A DNA stretch of 64,000 nucleotides. It comes from Alentia gelatinosa. Taxonomy: Eukaryota; Annelida; Polychaeta; Phyllodocida; Polynoidae. The DNA lies in assembly GCA_950022655.1 (NCBI GenBank), contig OX465582.1, positions 93,634,704 to 93,698,703 of the forward strand, in the 5' to 3' direction. This document shows positions 22,084 to 32,967 of the stretch, piece by piece (the first letter of the stretch is position 1; each line of letters begins with the position of its first letter). The notes below the pieces were generated by a model, which had not been told where the DNA came from, made no database searches, and worked only from the letters and a program-made list of their open reading frames with translations. Position numbers and translations under genes: made by a program.

Positions 22084-22360
22084 TTTATGCCACATCACAG
22101 GCTGCAGCATGTGTATCTCATCAAACAGGATACAAGTGCTGAGACCATGGGCTTGGATATGCAAGTCTTTACTGCTCTGGATAAAATGTTATGCAATTGC
22201 TACACTGTGGATTTGACAATTTTTAATAAGATATACTTCCAAAGTTTGTTTACGCTCCCTTTTCAAATTCTTGCCCAATGCCACTCGGCAGGAGGGGCGT
22301 ATTCTCGCGCCCGTGAGTGAGTAACAATTCACAGGTTAAACACCTTGTCTGTTTTCCCTT
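22084..22360. other. Non-coding, nothing recognised
   Basis: Spacer between element O and HP-D copy 4; no independent feature seen. Confidence 0.4.
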
Positions 22361-22708
22361 ATTACTATATACCCATGCAGTATATTTGATAATTACGTAC
22401 TGCTGCTCCCTATGCAGTATAAATTGTATGAAAAAAAACCTGTGCAGTACACTATTATACTGCACACTTTGAAATATCAGCAGTGGTTTGGCTTTCACGC
22501 TGACATGTCTTCTATGCCAATATATGGTAAGATATGATTAATATCTGGTATATGATAAATATAGAACGACCCACCATGCTTGTGCATGCTACAAAACTCG
22601 ATGGGTATTGATGTTTTTTACGGAAATCGACCTGGGTCCTCGTTCTGTAAAAAAAAAATCTCGTTTTGTAGCATTTACAGCATGGTCAGGTCGTTCTATG
22701 TAATTGTA
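22361..22708 (+). mobile_element. Two-module hairpin element HP-D, copy 4 (diverged)
   Basis: It starts ATTACTATATACCCATGCAG and ends GCATGGTCAGGTCGTTCTAT. The module 1 hairpin is different here (TATGCAGTATAA and GTGCAGTACACTATTATACT), and module 2 keeps CCCACCATGCTTGTGCATGC and CTCGTTTTGTAGCATTTACA. Confidence 0.7.
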
Positions 22709-25268
22709 CACTTTGAACTATTTTGAATTCATAAGAATTTACCTTTAATCATCATTAGAAGTCTTATTGCGGCAGGCAGAGCTGGTCCGTATAACAGCAT
22801 ATGACACATTAGGCTGTTCATGATCTTTGCGGTATAGGGAGCAGAGGTCAGTAAGTATAAGAATAATGTGCACAGGTGTATGATGAAAAGAAATTTTGAA
22901 TAATGAAACAGAGAGCACTGGGGAATAAACTTTACTACTAAGATCCAATAGAAGATAGCACACCCATGAAAGCATGCTGAGCAACCAAGGTGCCAGACCT
23001 TGCAGGATTGATTGTTTTTGTTTTTTTCGTTTTCCTTTACTGGTACTAATGTCGTCCTTTACATTTTGGTTCCCATCTCATTAAAGTAATTCACAAATAC
23101 CAATAAGGGTGGCAACCTGTCAGCAGTGGATTAGCCTTTTGCTGATTTTCTTCAGGTGCCAAAATATATCAACGTGTAACAAGGAAGCATTTTAAGACTC
23201 CTTCCCTACCATCTAACAGTAGGTCATCACCATTCATAGCATTTTTACCAATTACCATTGACCCATTGTTATATAGCATAATAGTAATAACAATCGTATG
23301 TATCATTGTAATGTAAGCCAGATCATCGCATAACAATAAGGGTGGATTTGTGATTCAGAATTAACTATTAATCAGGAATGCTTTCTTCAAAGATCGACGT
23401 TTTAAACATCTTAAGTGCGGGAGTATTGCGCACAACCGGTTTCAGGTCGTTCCAATCCCCCCCCCCCCCCCATATATTCAATACTTCTCATATATGTTTG
23501 ACAATTTGGCTGGTGAATTTTTAAGACAGGTGTTCAAATAAACGGGTAGGTCTAATACTGATATCAACATAATCTTGACATCTCGATCTTTCATACATCA
23601 GATTTCTTTAATGACATTTTCGGCGTTCTTGTAATAAAAGTTATCCCGCTTCTTAATTGAGTTTTGGACATATGCTGAAATATGCTGTCTAGGTTAGGGA
23701 AAGGTCAGAGTTTTCAATTTTTAAATAATGGGAAGTAGTTTACTGAGTCCTTATACATTTCCAAGGAGGATTTTGAATACGATTTATCATGAAGTAGAGG
23801 AGCAGACAATCTTGAGGAACTATGGCACTCTCCTAGTAGATTCTCGTGTGACCTCGTCCTATGCTTGGAGATTTTACCATTTCCTACTCTTGGAGCCATT
23901 TTCCATATTCATATTTCCTTTTGCGTGTACTTTGAAAAAATAACCATAAAAGTAGATTTTATCATCAATTTCATGAGCCATGAACACTTCATGATAAGTA
24001 TTTCCGCTCTCAGAACGTATACAAAAAATTCCTCACTGCGAGAGTGAGAATTTATGGACACGGCCTGATTTTTTATATTTATTTTATTCAGGTAAAGACG
24101 TACATTCACCTACTTCATAAGCATTCTTACATGTTGAACTATACCAACCTCTTTAATAGATAGTCCGAACAGAGTGGAGACAGAGGTGGCAGCCAATTTA
24201 GTGATACCCCAATGATACGTTGGTTAGCGGTTAATCTAGAATTGTCTGTGTAGTTATCAATCCTTGTGAATTATAACCAATTTAACAATTACTCTCCAAT
24301 TTCTCATAAATTATCCAAATGAAATCGTCTCACCTCTGATGAGTCCTAGAGACCACCACGGGAGGGGGGTCATTACCTTTAATAACCATCGTAAGAAATA
24401 ACTTTGAATTTGTCCCTATTATCGCCATTGATTAGTGAGAAACTTTGACCAATTCTTTTAACAATCGTCATTTTCTCTAGACTTGAGGTTAAAAAATGGT
24501 CATCTGCCGTGGTTAAGCCTTACCCCAAGCCTTGGATAATGATAGCCATATATGGTGTAGATCAAATGAGCATTACTTGGGAGCCAATTCATTTAATCAT
24601 CATCATGTCCATGATGCAATGACTTGATACGGGTTTTATCATAGTTCTTGCGTCCTTTTATTATCTTAATTTCCGGGTCTGCTTTCACCTCAACCACAAG
24701 TGGCATCGAATTAGCAATCATCATTTCAGAAGTGCGTCTTCTAATGATGATGTTCTAGATAGGCCGATTAGGTTTAATAGCAGCCTATGATATAGGCCTT
24801 ATTAGTACACTTACTCTCTGCGGACAACCACCGTACTTAGTGGCCAATTGTATTATAGTGTTTGGTATCATCGAGATGATTTACTTCGTGGAGAAATAAT
24901 GTGTTATTATAGAAAGGCAAAGTTAAGGTGCCCAGAAAGTCTACTCCACAGGTCTGTTGAATAATTTATGCCTGCAAAAGGAGAGTGTGGCCAGATATCA
25001 TGGATCGTCCTCAAATGACCATTATTGCTTCTCCATTTCATGAGACAATAAATTTAATAGAGATCTATGATTTTAATGTGTAAGGGGACCTCGTACGAGA
25101 TTTATTGTTTTATTAATATGGTATGTATTTTTTTAAAATTTTCTATTGCACAAAAGGTAGAACATCATTGACCTCTATTAAAGCAGGTATTCTTGCCAGT
25201 TGTTAAAACATTCTATAGATATGATGGAAACGATTCTCGTCATTGCTTTGTATTATAGAGGTGCGGAG
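22709..25268. other. Long AT-rich region without recognisable genes
   Basis: Over 2.5 kb shows no coding region of credible length, no MITE with visible TIRs and no tandem array, apart from a LINE 3'-tail-like motif (23107-23160) and a C12 run near 23458. It is the least repetitive part of the window outside the gene, so it may hold introns or conserved non-coding sequence. Nothing in the bases proves this. Confidence 0.45.
23107..23160 (-). repeat. LINE 3'-tail motif, copy 2
   Basis: Minus-strand CCTGAAGAAAATCAGCAAAA followed by CTGCTGACAGG resembles the block at 11935-12000. No ORF2 relic lies next to it, so it is an isolated 3' fragment. Confidence 0.4.
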
Positions 25269-25549
25269 GCACCCCTCTCATAAGATCTCACAGTCTCTGA
25301 GTGGCATGCTGTATTCCAGTCCAAATAAAGCCACTAGGGCGCCAAGTACACAGTATTCATGCTAGGTGGTATCATTGAGGTTATAGGAATCTTTGGGTTG
25401 CATTGATATATGTCTTTAGCATGGGAGGCAGGTCAGTGGATTATCAAGGCTCTAAGCCTAGTTTGTTAAGAATTCTTATCCCATAGAGCATAGTGAGAAC
25501 CTTGTACAGAATACCACTTAGAGAGTGTGAGATCTTATGAGAGGGGTGC
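25269..25549. mobile_element. MITE-M, copy 2
   Basis: Full inverted ends: GCACCCCTCTCATAAGATCT on the left and AGATCTTATGAGAGGGGTGC on the right, with the conserved interior TCTAAGCCTAGTTTGTTAAG. About 281 bp. A 111-codon minus-strand frame runs across the right end and is unlikely to be coding. Confidence 0.85.
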
Positions 25550-25867
25550 ACCAGCAGCTTACAAGTTGGCAGATGAGATGGTGTAGCAATAGAGAGATGA
25601 ACGAGAAATACAGGGATATATAGTCTGAAGGCATGTTTTGCGTCTTCAGACCAATCCACACGATTGTCTGCTGGTTTAGTTTCATTTTGACGATTTTTGT
25701 TGGTAACTACACGGAGAACATACTTGGATTTACTTCGGAATGCTATTTCACATATCTTTACCTCTAGATATTTAACCACGTTTAAAGAACCAAGTTCGAG
25801 GTCTCCGAAGTTGCTTTACCCTGATGCCGTATCATATATACTAAGCTTGTTCATTAAGACTGGCCTA

Positions 25868-25956
25868 CCTGACGAAAGGTCGTCCATAAGTATTGAACAA
25901 AGTTGACCCACATCCTCCCTTGTCTTCTTTTACAATCCTAGATTATTAAACAGGCC
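25868..25956 (+). mobile_element. Fragment of MITE-L (right part)
   Basis: GTCGTCCATAAGTATTGAAC, AAGTTGACCCACAT and the terminal ATCCTAGATTATTAAACAGG match the right half of the L element at 46427-46938. This copy lacks the MITE-F insertion found there and so shows the unoccupied site. Confidence 0.6.
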
Positions 25957-26026
25957 CCTGAATGAGGCTTGTCTAAACACATTCAAACAATGAAGAATAT
26001 ATTTCTTTCGGCCACCCTAACTTTGT

Positions 26027-26027
<1 letters not shown>

Positions 26028-26094
<67 letters not shown>

Positions 26095-26102
26095 CATTAT
26101 TA
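26028..26102. repeat. (ATT)n microsatellite
   Basis: About 24 consecutive ATT/TTA units. The Asn-rich minus-strand frame is a by-product. Confidence 0.97.
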
Positions 26103-26654
26103 TAAACCTGAATATCATTGATAATGATTTTATCACATACTGTCTTGATTGAAAGCACGTTACATAATACAAACTATCTTCATTTGTCACTGAGTGAGTG
26201 CGGTTCTATGTTGATACTGAGTGGGAAAAATGTTGATACTGATTAAGTAAAATGATCATTTATCTTAGCATGGTGTAAACATCTATAACCTTAACTTTAG
26301 GAACCCATACCCAACAGGCTTACAAGTATGGTAACTCATACTCAAAGGAAAACATACAGATCCAAGTTGATATAAAATCAGAAACATATTCCTGTTTGCT
26401 CTGCTCCATTAGGAATCTCATTTGGAGGGATTCAGAATATTCACTCGGCCATTGCCTCATTTCTATTCCTGCATGCTCTAAACTCAATGGCGAAGGGGCC
26501 ACAAACCAAATACTCATCAATGTCTTTCTCAGTACTCCCATTTCCCTACCCGGCATTTACAGTAGGTGACTAGATACATGGCAAATGTAAATTGTCAAGC
26601 CAATAGTCGTCAGGTTGTGGCAATGTCCTGCGCAAAAGATGTCGACCTCAGAAT
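26103..26654. other. Non-coding, nothing recognised
   Basis: No gene or repeat with visible ends. Confidence 0.45.
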
Positions 26655-26926
26655 ACTCGAGCGTTTATACTGATGACTAGGTTTTCACAGAATCGCCGCC
26701 TGTCTAGACGACTAATTCAAGCTGCCTAGAACTAGTCGCTGTCATCAGAGCATTCTAATAGGTGTGAGGTGGTGCTATATTGCATACTCTGACATAATCA
26801 GATGATCTGCAGTCGCCACACGCTTGACGTTTACATTAGACAATTTCTATCATTACACTGCCGAAAGTCGTCAGGAGGTGGAAAAAGTCATAATCGCCGG
26901 CCATAATCGTCTAGTGTAAACGCCGG
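26655..26926. mobile_element. MITE-H, copy 1
   Basis: GAGCGTTTATACTGATGACT at the left is mirrored by CGTCTAGTGTAAACGCCGGG at the right. GTCGTC and TAGACGA-type words recur inside. Copies at 57027-57320 and 57340-58085 share the GCGTTTACACTAGACGAT end. Confidence 0.65.
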
Positions 26927-26933
26927 GTAACCG

Positions 26934-27314
26934 GGTAAATACACAATATTACCATGATTTCGATCTGAGTGGCCGTATTCTCCGCATAGTTGACGCATAG
27001 TAATACTCTGAGCGATAGCAAGGAGTACTACGTAGTGTCAACTACAAGGAGAATACGGCCGCACAGATCAAAATACTGGTAATGTTGTATTTATCAATCA
27101 CCTTTCGAGTAATTATCAGGAAAAAAGAATATAGTATAGCATTAGGAATTCGACCCTAGCGCCCTGCTTTGTTTATATGAATTAATTTCTATAATGCCTG
27201 TCAGGTTGCCAAAAAAGCTGTATTCTCCTAGCAGATTCTGAAGGTCCGTATTCTATAGTAGCAATCTGTAAGTTCCATAAGCTTAGCATGCAGACTCCGT
27301 ACTAGGTGGGTAAT
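26934..27314 (+). mobile_element. Hairpin element HP-A, copy 5 with tail
   Basis: The palindrome (26934-27104) has arms GATCTGAGTGGCCGTATTCT and AGAATACGGCCGCACAGATC around AGCGATAGCAAGG. The tail ends CTAGGTGGGTAATAAA and passes directly into HP-B copy 1, giving a composite A-B-V array. Confidence 0.75.
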
Positions 27315-27316
27315 AA

Positions 27317-27473
27317 AATTTATCCTACCCCTAATATAAAATCCCATGGGCTTAACATTGAGTTTCTGTATGCCACGCTGACTGGCATATATGGAGTTTT
27401 ATATGCCACTAGTGGCATACAGAATTGTTATCACATAATATTCCAAAATCGAGGAGACCAGGTAGGATAAAAT
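27317..27473 (+). mobile_element. Hairpin module HP-B, copy 1
   Basis: The ends ATTTATCCTACCCC and GGTAGGATAAAAT are inverted. The interior has CCCATGGGCTTAACATTGAG and nested hairpins of GTATGCCACGCTGACTGGCA against TATGCCACTAGTGGCATA. The copy at 52894-53048 is nearly identical. Confidence 0.8.
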
Positions 27474-27485
27474 CAAAACCTGAAT

Positions 27486-27607
27486 CGTTTTAATCTTGGC
27501 CACCGCATGCCACTCCTGGAGTTTTGTCTTCGTACTCCACTCGACTTCGCCTCATGAAGTCACTATCCCAAACTCCAGTTGTTGCATACGGTGGCCAAGA
27601 TTAAAAC
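27486..27607. mobile_element. Hairpin module V, copy 1
   Basis: CGTTTTAATCTTGGCCACCG then CATGCCACTCCTGGAG is mirrored by CTCCAGTTGTTGCATACGGT then GGCCAAGATTAAAA. The same left arm follows HP-B copy 2 (53060-53080), so V travels with B. It ends about 50 bp before the polypyrimidine tract of the gene's splice acceptor. Confidence 0.75.
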
Positions 27608-27654
27608 TCATCCAGTTTTACGATAGTATACCGATGACCACATTAACAGCTATC

Positions 27655-27680
27655 CTCCTTTTTTGTCTTCTCCCACCAGG
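27655..27680 (+). promoter_or_regulatory. Candidate splice acceptor before the 430-aa ORF
   Basis: A pyrimidine tract, CCTCCTTTTTTGTCTTCTCC then CACCAG, ends at 27679. An exon beginning here would give a 48-nt leader before the ATG at 27728, implying an upstream non-coding exon not identified in the window. An in-frame TGA at 27707-27709 rules out coding extension upstream in this frame. Confidence 0.6.
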
Positions 27681-27727
27681 TGTGACACGTGACTTGTGCA
27701 CCGGGTTGACCCCGTCCGGACGCCGCC

Positions 27728-29020
27728 ATGAACCGCCAGAGGGCGTACCGGAAGTTGATGTCACGGTCGGCGTCTTCTCGTCCTAACGTGATCGACGTCT
27801 ACGAGAACTTGGCCTTTCACAAGATGGCGGACCACCGGCCCCGTTCCATCCCCGTCGTCAAGTTGAAGATCGGCGAGCCGCTGACGAACCTGAAAAGAGG
27901 TCGTTCCGTGGCCGAGCTCAACAATCACAGATCTAATTATAACCACTACTGCCACTACCGCATCAATGGCCGCCGAGAGTTCCCGCCTCTGGCCGCATCC
28001 CCCTCGCCTGCCCCTTCCCCGACACCCCCACGTGACAGTCGCGTTGTTTTCATGCTTCGCGGAACCCCACGAAGGTCAAGGCCTCGGAAAGGTTCGGCGG
28101 CGTCCCACACATCGCCGTCGACCCATCAGGTGCCGCAGACGCCGCCTCAGACCGGAAATCAAGGTTTTTCCGGTCACTTGATCGTCAAACGGAAAGACTC
28201 TGCCCCCGGTGGTGCCGCACAGGTGACGTCACAGCGTTCCGTGGAGGTGGCGACACCTACGGCGCCTAACTCGACGTCGGACGGGTTGGATGCGTATGAA
28301 GTACGCGGTAGTTCGCTGTTCAAGTCGGCCACCTCGGAGCTTCGAGATGACGACGATGCTGCCTACACCAGCCGCGTGGTGGCGCCACCTGCGACTTCCG
28401 CCCGGCCGCGCGCAACCACCCAGCGTTTCCAACCGCGTCCCGGAAGTTACGTCATGCCCAGACAACCACGTAACTTGTTCGTCTACGACAACGAACTCCC
28501 GGGCGTGCGCTACGACCATCGCGGCGTCTCCACCGGCCGGAAGTCAGCTGAACCCGGATCTGCGCAGCGGAAGGTGCGCTTCAGCGAGGAGCGCACCCCG
28601 GCGAGCGTGAGTACGTACATCTTTCCGGTCGACGAAGGCAGCCTGCGCTTTACACAAGGCCACCAGCCGCTGCAGCTCACGCAGAAGAACCTGGAGATCT
28701 TTGACTATTTACACAGCCCCAAGAACAACCTGCGTCCACTGAGCGTCGTCTCAAACGAAAACGAGACCGGCGGGCCCAGTCGCCGCGTTCTGGACTGGGT
28801 TCAGGAACGCCAGCTCGATATGACGTCACTGCTTCGCGAGACGGTGTCCGAGGGCGACATCGCGCGACTTGGACTTCCGCCCACACCGGAAGTGAACGAA
28901 CTGACCGGCACACATGACCTTGACGACCCTGACCTTGAGGTGTATGACCTGACAAAGGAGGAGGATGTGTTGCCTCAGGATGAGTTGATCGACGCAGTCT
29001 TAGACGACATGTCATGTTGA
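27728..29020 (+). CDS. Uncharacterised disordered protein with two RVxF (PP1-docking) motifs
   Basis: This 430-residue frame is the only convincing gene in the window. It is GC-rich amid AT-rich DNA and stays open for 1.3 kb. GCCGCCATGA is a strong start context, and the nearest upstream in-frame codon of note is the stop TGA at 27707. Residues 1-80 are basic (RQRAYRKLMSRSASS, KLKIGEPLTNLKRGRS); 85-145 are Pro/Ser/Thr-rich (SPSPAPSPTPP, VPQTPPQT); residues 105-108 (RVVF) and 282-285 (KVRF, in QRKVRFSEER) fit the RVxF consensus used by regulators of protein phosphatase 1; 390-428 are acidic (DLDDPDLEVYDLTKEED). No signal peptide, membrane segment or folded enzyme domain is apparent. I do not recognise the family; a scaffold or PP1-regulatory role is inference from motifs alone. 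An ATTAAA signal lies at 29025, AATAAA at 29631 and 29851. Downstream exons are not needed, since the frame ends in TGA. Confidence 0.85.
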   Translation: MNRQRAYRKLMSRSASSRPNVIDVYENLAFHKMADHRPRSIPVVKLKIGEPLTNLKRGRSVAELNNHRSNYNHYCHYRINGRREFPPLAASPSPAPSPTPPRDSRVVFMLRGTPRRSRPRKGSAASHTSPSTHQVPQTPPQTGNQGFSGHLIVKRKDSAPGGAAQVTSQRSVEVATPTAPNSTSDGLDAYEVRGSSLFKSATSELRDDDDAAYTSRVVAPPATSARPRATTQRFQPRPGSYVMPRQPRNLFVYDNELPGVRYDHRGVSTGRKSAEPGSAQRKVRFSEERTPASVSTYIFPVDEGSLRFTQGHQPLQLTQKNLEIFDYLHSPKNNLRPLSVVSNENETGGPSRRVLDWVQERQLDMTSLLRETVSEGDIARLGLPPTPEVNELTGTHDLDDPDLEVYDLTKEEDVLPQDELIDAVLDDMSC

Positions 29021-29024
29021 CCTT

Positions 29025-29030
29025 ATTAAA
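29025..29030 (+). terminator. Candidate poly(A) signal ATTAAA
   Basis: ATTAAA begins four bases after the stop codon of the 430-aa ORF and is followed by T-rich sequence. It is very close to the stop; the canonical AATAAA at 29631-29636 and 29851-29856 are alternatives that would give 3' UTRs of about 0.6-0.85 kb. Confidence 0.35.
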
Positions 29031-29033
29031 CCC

Positions 29034-29420
29034 GTTTTTTTGGGTTGTTTTTTTTAAAAGCCCGTTTTCATTAAAAACGGCCAAGTATTTAGCAAAATCC
29101 GGGGGTTCTTCACCGGTGATACCAAAGCGCTTTGAAATCTGTTGGAGGCCTCAAAAGTCGGTTGGTGGTGCCATGTTACGCAATTTGAGGCTAAAAAGTC
29201 GGTGACTGGGTCCTCATTTCATCTGTTTACAATTACCGATATTTTATCTTGAATGAATAAGGATCGTCGGCGGTGCCAGATTCTCGAATTTGAGCGCAAA
29301 ATCGGTGGATGTGAAATAGGCCTTACCCTCAAAGTCTGGCGGTGGTAGCCACCAACTGCACATCGGTAACAGAGGATCAGTGAGGCCCCGAACCTGGAGC
29401 CTCACAAATATAATGAAAAC
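29034..29420. repeat. Diverged Q-like palindromic sequence in the 3' flank
   Basis: AAGCCCGTTTTCATTAAAAACGG and repeated AAAGTCGGTK-GGTGG words (29156, 29193, 29335) resemble the vocabulary of repeat Q (AAGGCCCGTTTCCATTGG, GGTCGGTGG-type). The match is weak and no ends are visible. Confidence 0.3.
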
Positions 29421-29922
29421 ATTTCAATTCAGTCACTGACCAAGTCGGTCCGTGGTGGGCTTTTTGGGGGTTAATCTTCACCAAAATAATGGGTAACTAT
29501 TTTCAATGCTCAGCCTTTTATTTCAACCAATTTTGTGTTTATATTCACAGATAATCATTTCGTGGATCGTGACTGCAATCGAAAATTATCCGTGAATGGA
29601 ATCAGACTTATCGGCGAAAAATAATCCATTAATAAAGCAATAAGGTGGGTTTTTTCTAAATCGCAAGGAAATTTTTTTTTTTAATCGGAGAATCCCCGAT
29701 TTTTGCAAGGGAAAAAGAATACAGGCATCAACAGAACAGATGTGGATCAAGCAGCGATCAACTGAAACGTATCAGCCGATAAAGATTGTGATATCAATAC
29801 TGTGAATATTGATTTTAAACCTGTGATATCAACATTGGTGTGGGAAATGGAATAAACAGCTAAAGGAGAACAAAATGACACTTCATGATTTAGGCTGATA
29901 TGAGATTGCATGAGAGAGGCTC

Positions 29923-30337
29923 TTAACCCTTTAAGGACGGGTGCCTATGGCCAAGCTACCGTCTGGAGGATGGGTGCTGGTGGCACTTTATACCGCTAGG
30001 GGACGGGCACACAGTCGTTAAAACCCACAATTCCATTGTTTAATATCGTGATATAATATATTGTCTTAAATATTTTACTTCTTTTGAATAGAAATACCTT
30101 TAATGGTATTGTACATACATTCTGTGAAAATTTCATTAATGTCCCTCCATTATTTTTTGTTGAAGACAATTTTGTAGATTTTTGAGAAATGATGCTTCAA
30201 GGCATCATTCGCCATGGGCAGGATGATGCCTCAAGACATCATTCTCCCTTTTTTTCTCTTTTTTTTAATTGTAATCATACAGTTCTAGCACATTGGTTAG
30301 ATCTTCCACTGTAAAGATTGTACCCTTAAAGGGTTAA
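29923..30337. mobile_element. piggyBac-type MITE, family J
   Basis: TTAA target duplications (29923-29926 and 30334-30337) flank inverted ends CCCTTTAAGGACGGG and CCCTTAAAGGG. A TTAA duplication with CCC/GGG tips is the established hallmark of piggyBac elements. Two internal palindromic blocks (ATGATGCTTCAAGGCATCAT and GATGATGCCTCAAGACATCA) recur in the fragment at 206-300. About 415 bp, non-coding. Confidence 0.8.
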
Positions 30338-31129
30338 TAGACCTCTCAACGGACACCCTGGACACATGACGTACCCTGACCTTTAATACAGCAGAACATT
30401 TGTGTTGATGTCAGGAATGAAATTACACCCTCGCAATATGAAGTTATCGGATGTACCTAATGCTTTGGTTCATCTACTGTAACCTTTTTGTCGCATCTGA
30501 CGTAGATATCTTGGAGCTGAATGAAGTGATTCTTGTAATCATGAATAAAGATTTGGATCAAAGGCAATTCGAATTAGAGAATAATAACATTTGAAGATCA
30601 TTGGCATCAGTCACACCTTTCCTACTTCTTCCAGTAAAGACAAAAATTAAATTTACTTGTCCCACTGGTAGATTTCTTGCGTATATAATTGTAGAAATAT
30701 TAACGTTTACTTTTGACTGAAGAATGTGTGCGTGAATTTACACTTATGTGCACGACTTCACTAGATGGCATGGAGTTTTTTTTGTTTTTTTTTTTGTGTT
30801 CTTTGGGGAGGCTTTGGCCTGTTAAGTTGGTTATTTACCAAATTTACCAAACCAGCAGTTCAATTATCATTAATCTCATCTTTTTGTCAAGTGCTGCATT
30901 TACCATAATTTTGGTAATTTTGGTAGTTATGTCGGACAGTAGGTCATATTTGTGCTATTTACTGGGGAGAATAATCTTGTATTTCCTTTTTTTATTTCTA
31001 TATTAGTACCCTCAAAGTTGAAAAAATATGGCTTGGTTTAAAATGTTTCCAACCTTGGAGTTTCCAGAAAACCCCGACGGAACAGAAAAATTATAAAGAT
31101 TTGGTTCAATATTGGTATCCATTTCCAAT
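30338..31129. other. Non-coding, nothing recognised
   Basis: AT-rich, with T-runs near 30778-30800. A 97-codon hydrophobic frame (30713-31006) is T-rich low complexity without start or splice support. Confidence 0.45.
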
Positions 31130-31656
31130 ACATACACAATAATGACTGGTTTTGTGTCCGAGTGGCCGTAATCCCCGAGTAGTTGACGCGTAGTAATATC
31201 CGAGCGATTAGCGAGGATATTACGTCGTCAACTACGAGGAGATTACGGTCACTCGAATACAAAACCAGTCGTTATTGTATTTATTCCCCACCTACAAGAT
31301 TAATAACAAGTCTTTTGCAATTAAAAAGATTCTGTAAGCCATTTAGTTCCAGACACCATGCACTGTCAAGCGTGGCAGTAATTAGGTGTAGACTTACACC
31401 AATAATATAGTTCGCAATTAACCTGTGATATTTGCATGCAAAGTGTGTTATGACAGTTATTTCTGATGGTAAATGAGATTATTATGATTGACTCTAAATA
31501 ATTAGCACCGAATAAACATTCAAGAAACTCATTTTGAAGTACATGGTGATTCAATCTCATTATGGACAGGACTACTTTTCCGGAATCTCCTGGTAGCTAA
31601 TTCCAGGTGCCCTATACATTTCCATGTGACTCTATCATTAGTGTCATACAAATTAA
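31130..31656 (+). mobile_element. Hairpin element HP-A, copy 6 (long form)
   Basis: The palindrome (31130-31292) is well preserved, with CGAGCGATTAGCGAG at its centre. The ~360-bp tail aligns over its length with the tail at 60360-60740, including AGCGTGGCAGTAATTaGGTG, CACCAATAATATAGTTCGC and GGACAGGACTAcTTTTCCGG. This shows the mobile unit is larger than the palindrome. Confidence 0.8.
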
Positions 31657-31677
31657 AAAGAAAAGGAGCCACTCCTA

Positions 31678-32790
31678 AAGTGGAATTTACACATAAGGAT
31701 CAATGTACCTGTGTACCCTCCTTTGTATGAACGTTCACCATGAGACAAGTGTTTTCCGGGAAAAAACACCAAGAGTGAGGGACATGAAAACCACACGATC
31801 TTGGGGCCTTTTTAGTCAAGTGGAATTCACAAGGTGGGCTTGTTATGTACCTCACAGTGTATTTAAATCATGCTGGGATTCTATACTGGAACTGAATCGC
31901 CATTTCCCTGAGACAAGTACATGTATGTTCCCCTGCAATTGTTGGTGATGAATTACCCCTAGAGTAGAATTCACAAAGTGGGATTTATGAACCTCACAGG
32001 GTTCAAAACCTCATGAGATTCCGTTGCTTCTTAGGGGTAGATGTTTCCTACAATTGCACCCCTCTCATAAGATCTCACACTCTCTAAGTCGTATTCTGTA
32101 CAAAGTTCTTCCTGCGCTCTATGGGAGACGAATTCTTAACGAACTAGGCTTAGAGCCTTGAGAATCCACTGGCATCATTAATGATTTTCTTTAGCACGGG
32201 AGGCAGGCCAGTGGATTCTCAAGGCTCTAAGCCTAGCTCGTTAAGAATTCTTCTCATTAGAGCGTAGTGAGAATCCAGAATACGACTTAGAGAGTATGAG
32301 ATCTTATGAGAGAGGGGTGCAAATTGCAGGGAGATAAACATGTTTCAGTGTCTGAGTACAGAATCTCAGCAGGGTGTGCCTCTGACGAACACCCTGTGAG
32401 ATACATGAATCTCATTGTGTGAATACCGCTTAACGACGTACAGAATGTCAAGAGATTTTTTAATTTAAACACTATTGAAATTGATGGGGGCATTTTGGTT
32501 GGACAAAGGGACCCACTTTTGAGCCACGGCCTCAATAGCCATTAGCCAATAGGAAGCCAGCAAGTGGGATATCGTTTTTTAAACCCCTCATCTCAAGGGT
32601 ACTTGAGTTTCAGGGGGAGTGTTCAGTGGGATTATGTCTGAGACTATGTACCAGATATGTCCATCCATGTGAATCAAATTCGCCATAATGTTCTTGTTGT
32701 TGCAAATGCAAAATTCGACACTTTGCCATGAGACGTTTGTGGGGAAAAGGTGTGAAGTATATCTGTCTCAGGTACATTAGTCCCTATTTG
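31678..32790. mobile_element. Family N, diverged copy 2, interrupted by MITE-M
   Basis: It shares GTACCTCACAG, GAGATTC, ACTGGAAC, CCTCATGAGATTCCGTTGCT, TTAGGGGTAG and GTGTGAAT words in the same order as the dimer at 20773-21850. MITE-M copy 3 sits inside (32056-32320), between TCCTACAATT and GCAGGGAGATAAAC, where the intact family reads CCTACAATTGCA. Confidence 0.6.
32056..32320. mobile_element. MITE-M, copy 3 (nested in N)
   Basis: The ends GCACCCCTCTCATAAGATCT and AGATCTTATGAGAGAGGGGT are preserved. The arms extend inward through GAATTCTTAACGAACTAGGC and its mirror, giving nearly full-length self-complementarity. AATT flanks both ends and may be a short target duplication. Confidence 0.85.
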
Positions 32791-32967
32791 TTTGTTTTTT
32801 TTTCTCCCCAAATCTGGTAACCCCGGATGAACGAAAAGAATCACAAAAACCTATTTGGTAAACCCGTTTTACCTATGCTCATAGGGCAAATCATTCAGCT
32901 GTGAAAAATAACCACGGTATGTCATTCCCATGAACGAGAGACCAGCATATTATGAATAACTGAGATT

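Noticed and set aside
21676..22320. 214-codon frame with scattered Cys residues
   Set aside because: Its first third is the right arm of the N dimer, and the mirror arm gives an equivalent frame on the other strand; no homology or gene signals.
25444..25779. 111-codon minus-strand frame
   Set aside because: It overlaps the right end of MITE-M copy 2 and has no start, splice or composition support.
30713..31006. 97-codon hydrophobic frame resembling a membrane protein
   Set aside because: It is T-rich low-complexity sequence giving Phe/Leu/Ile runs; no start or splice context.
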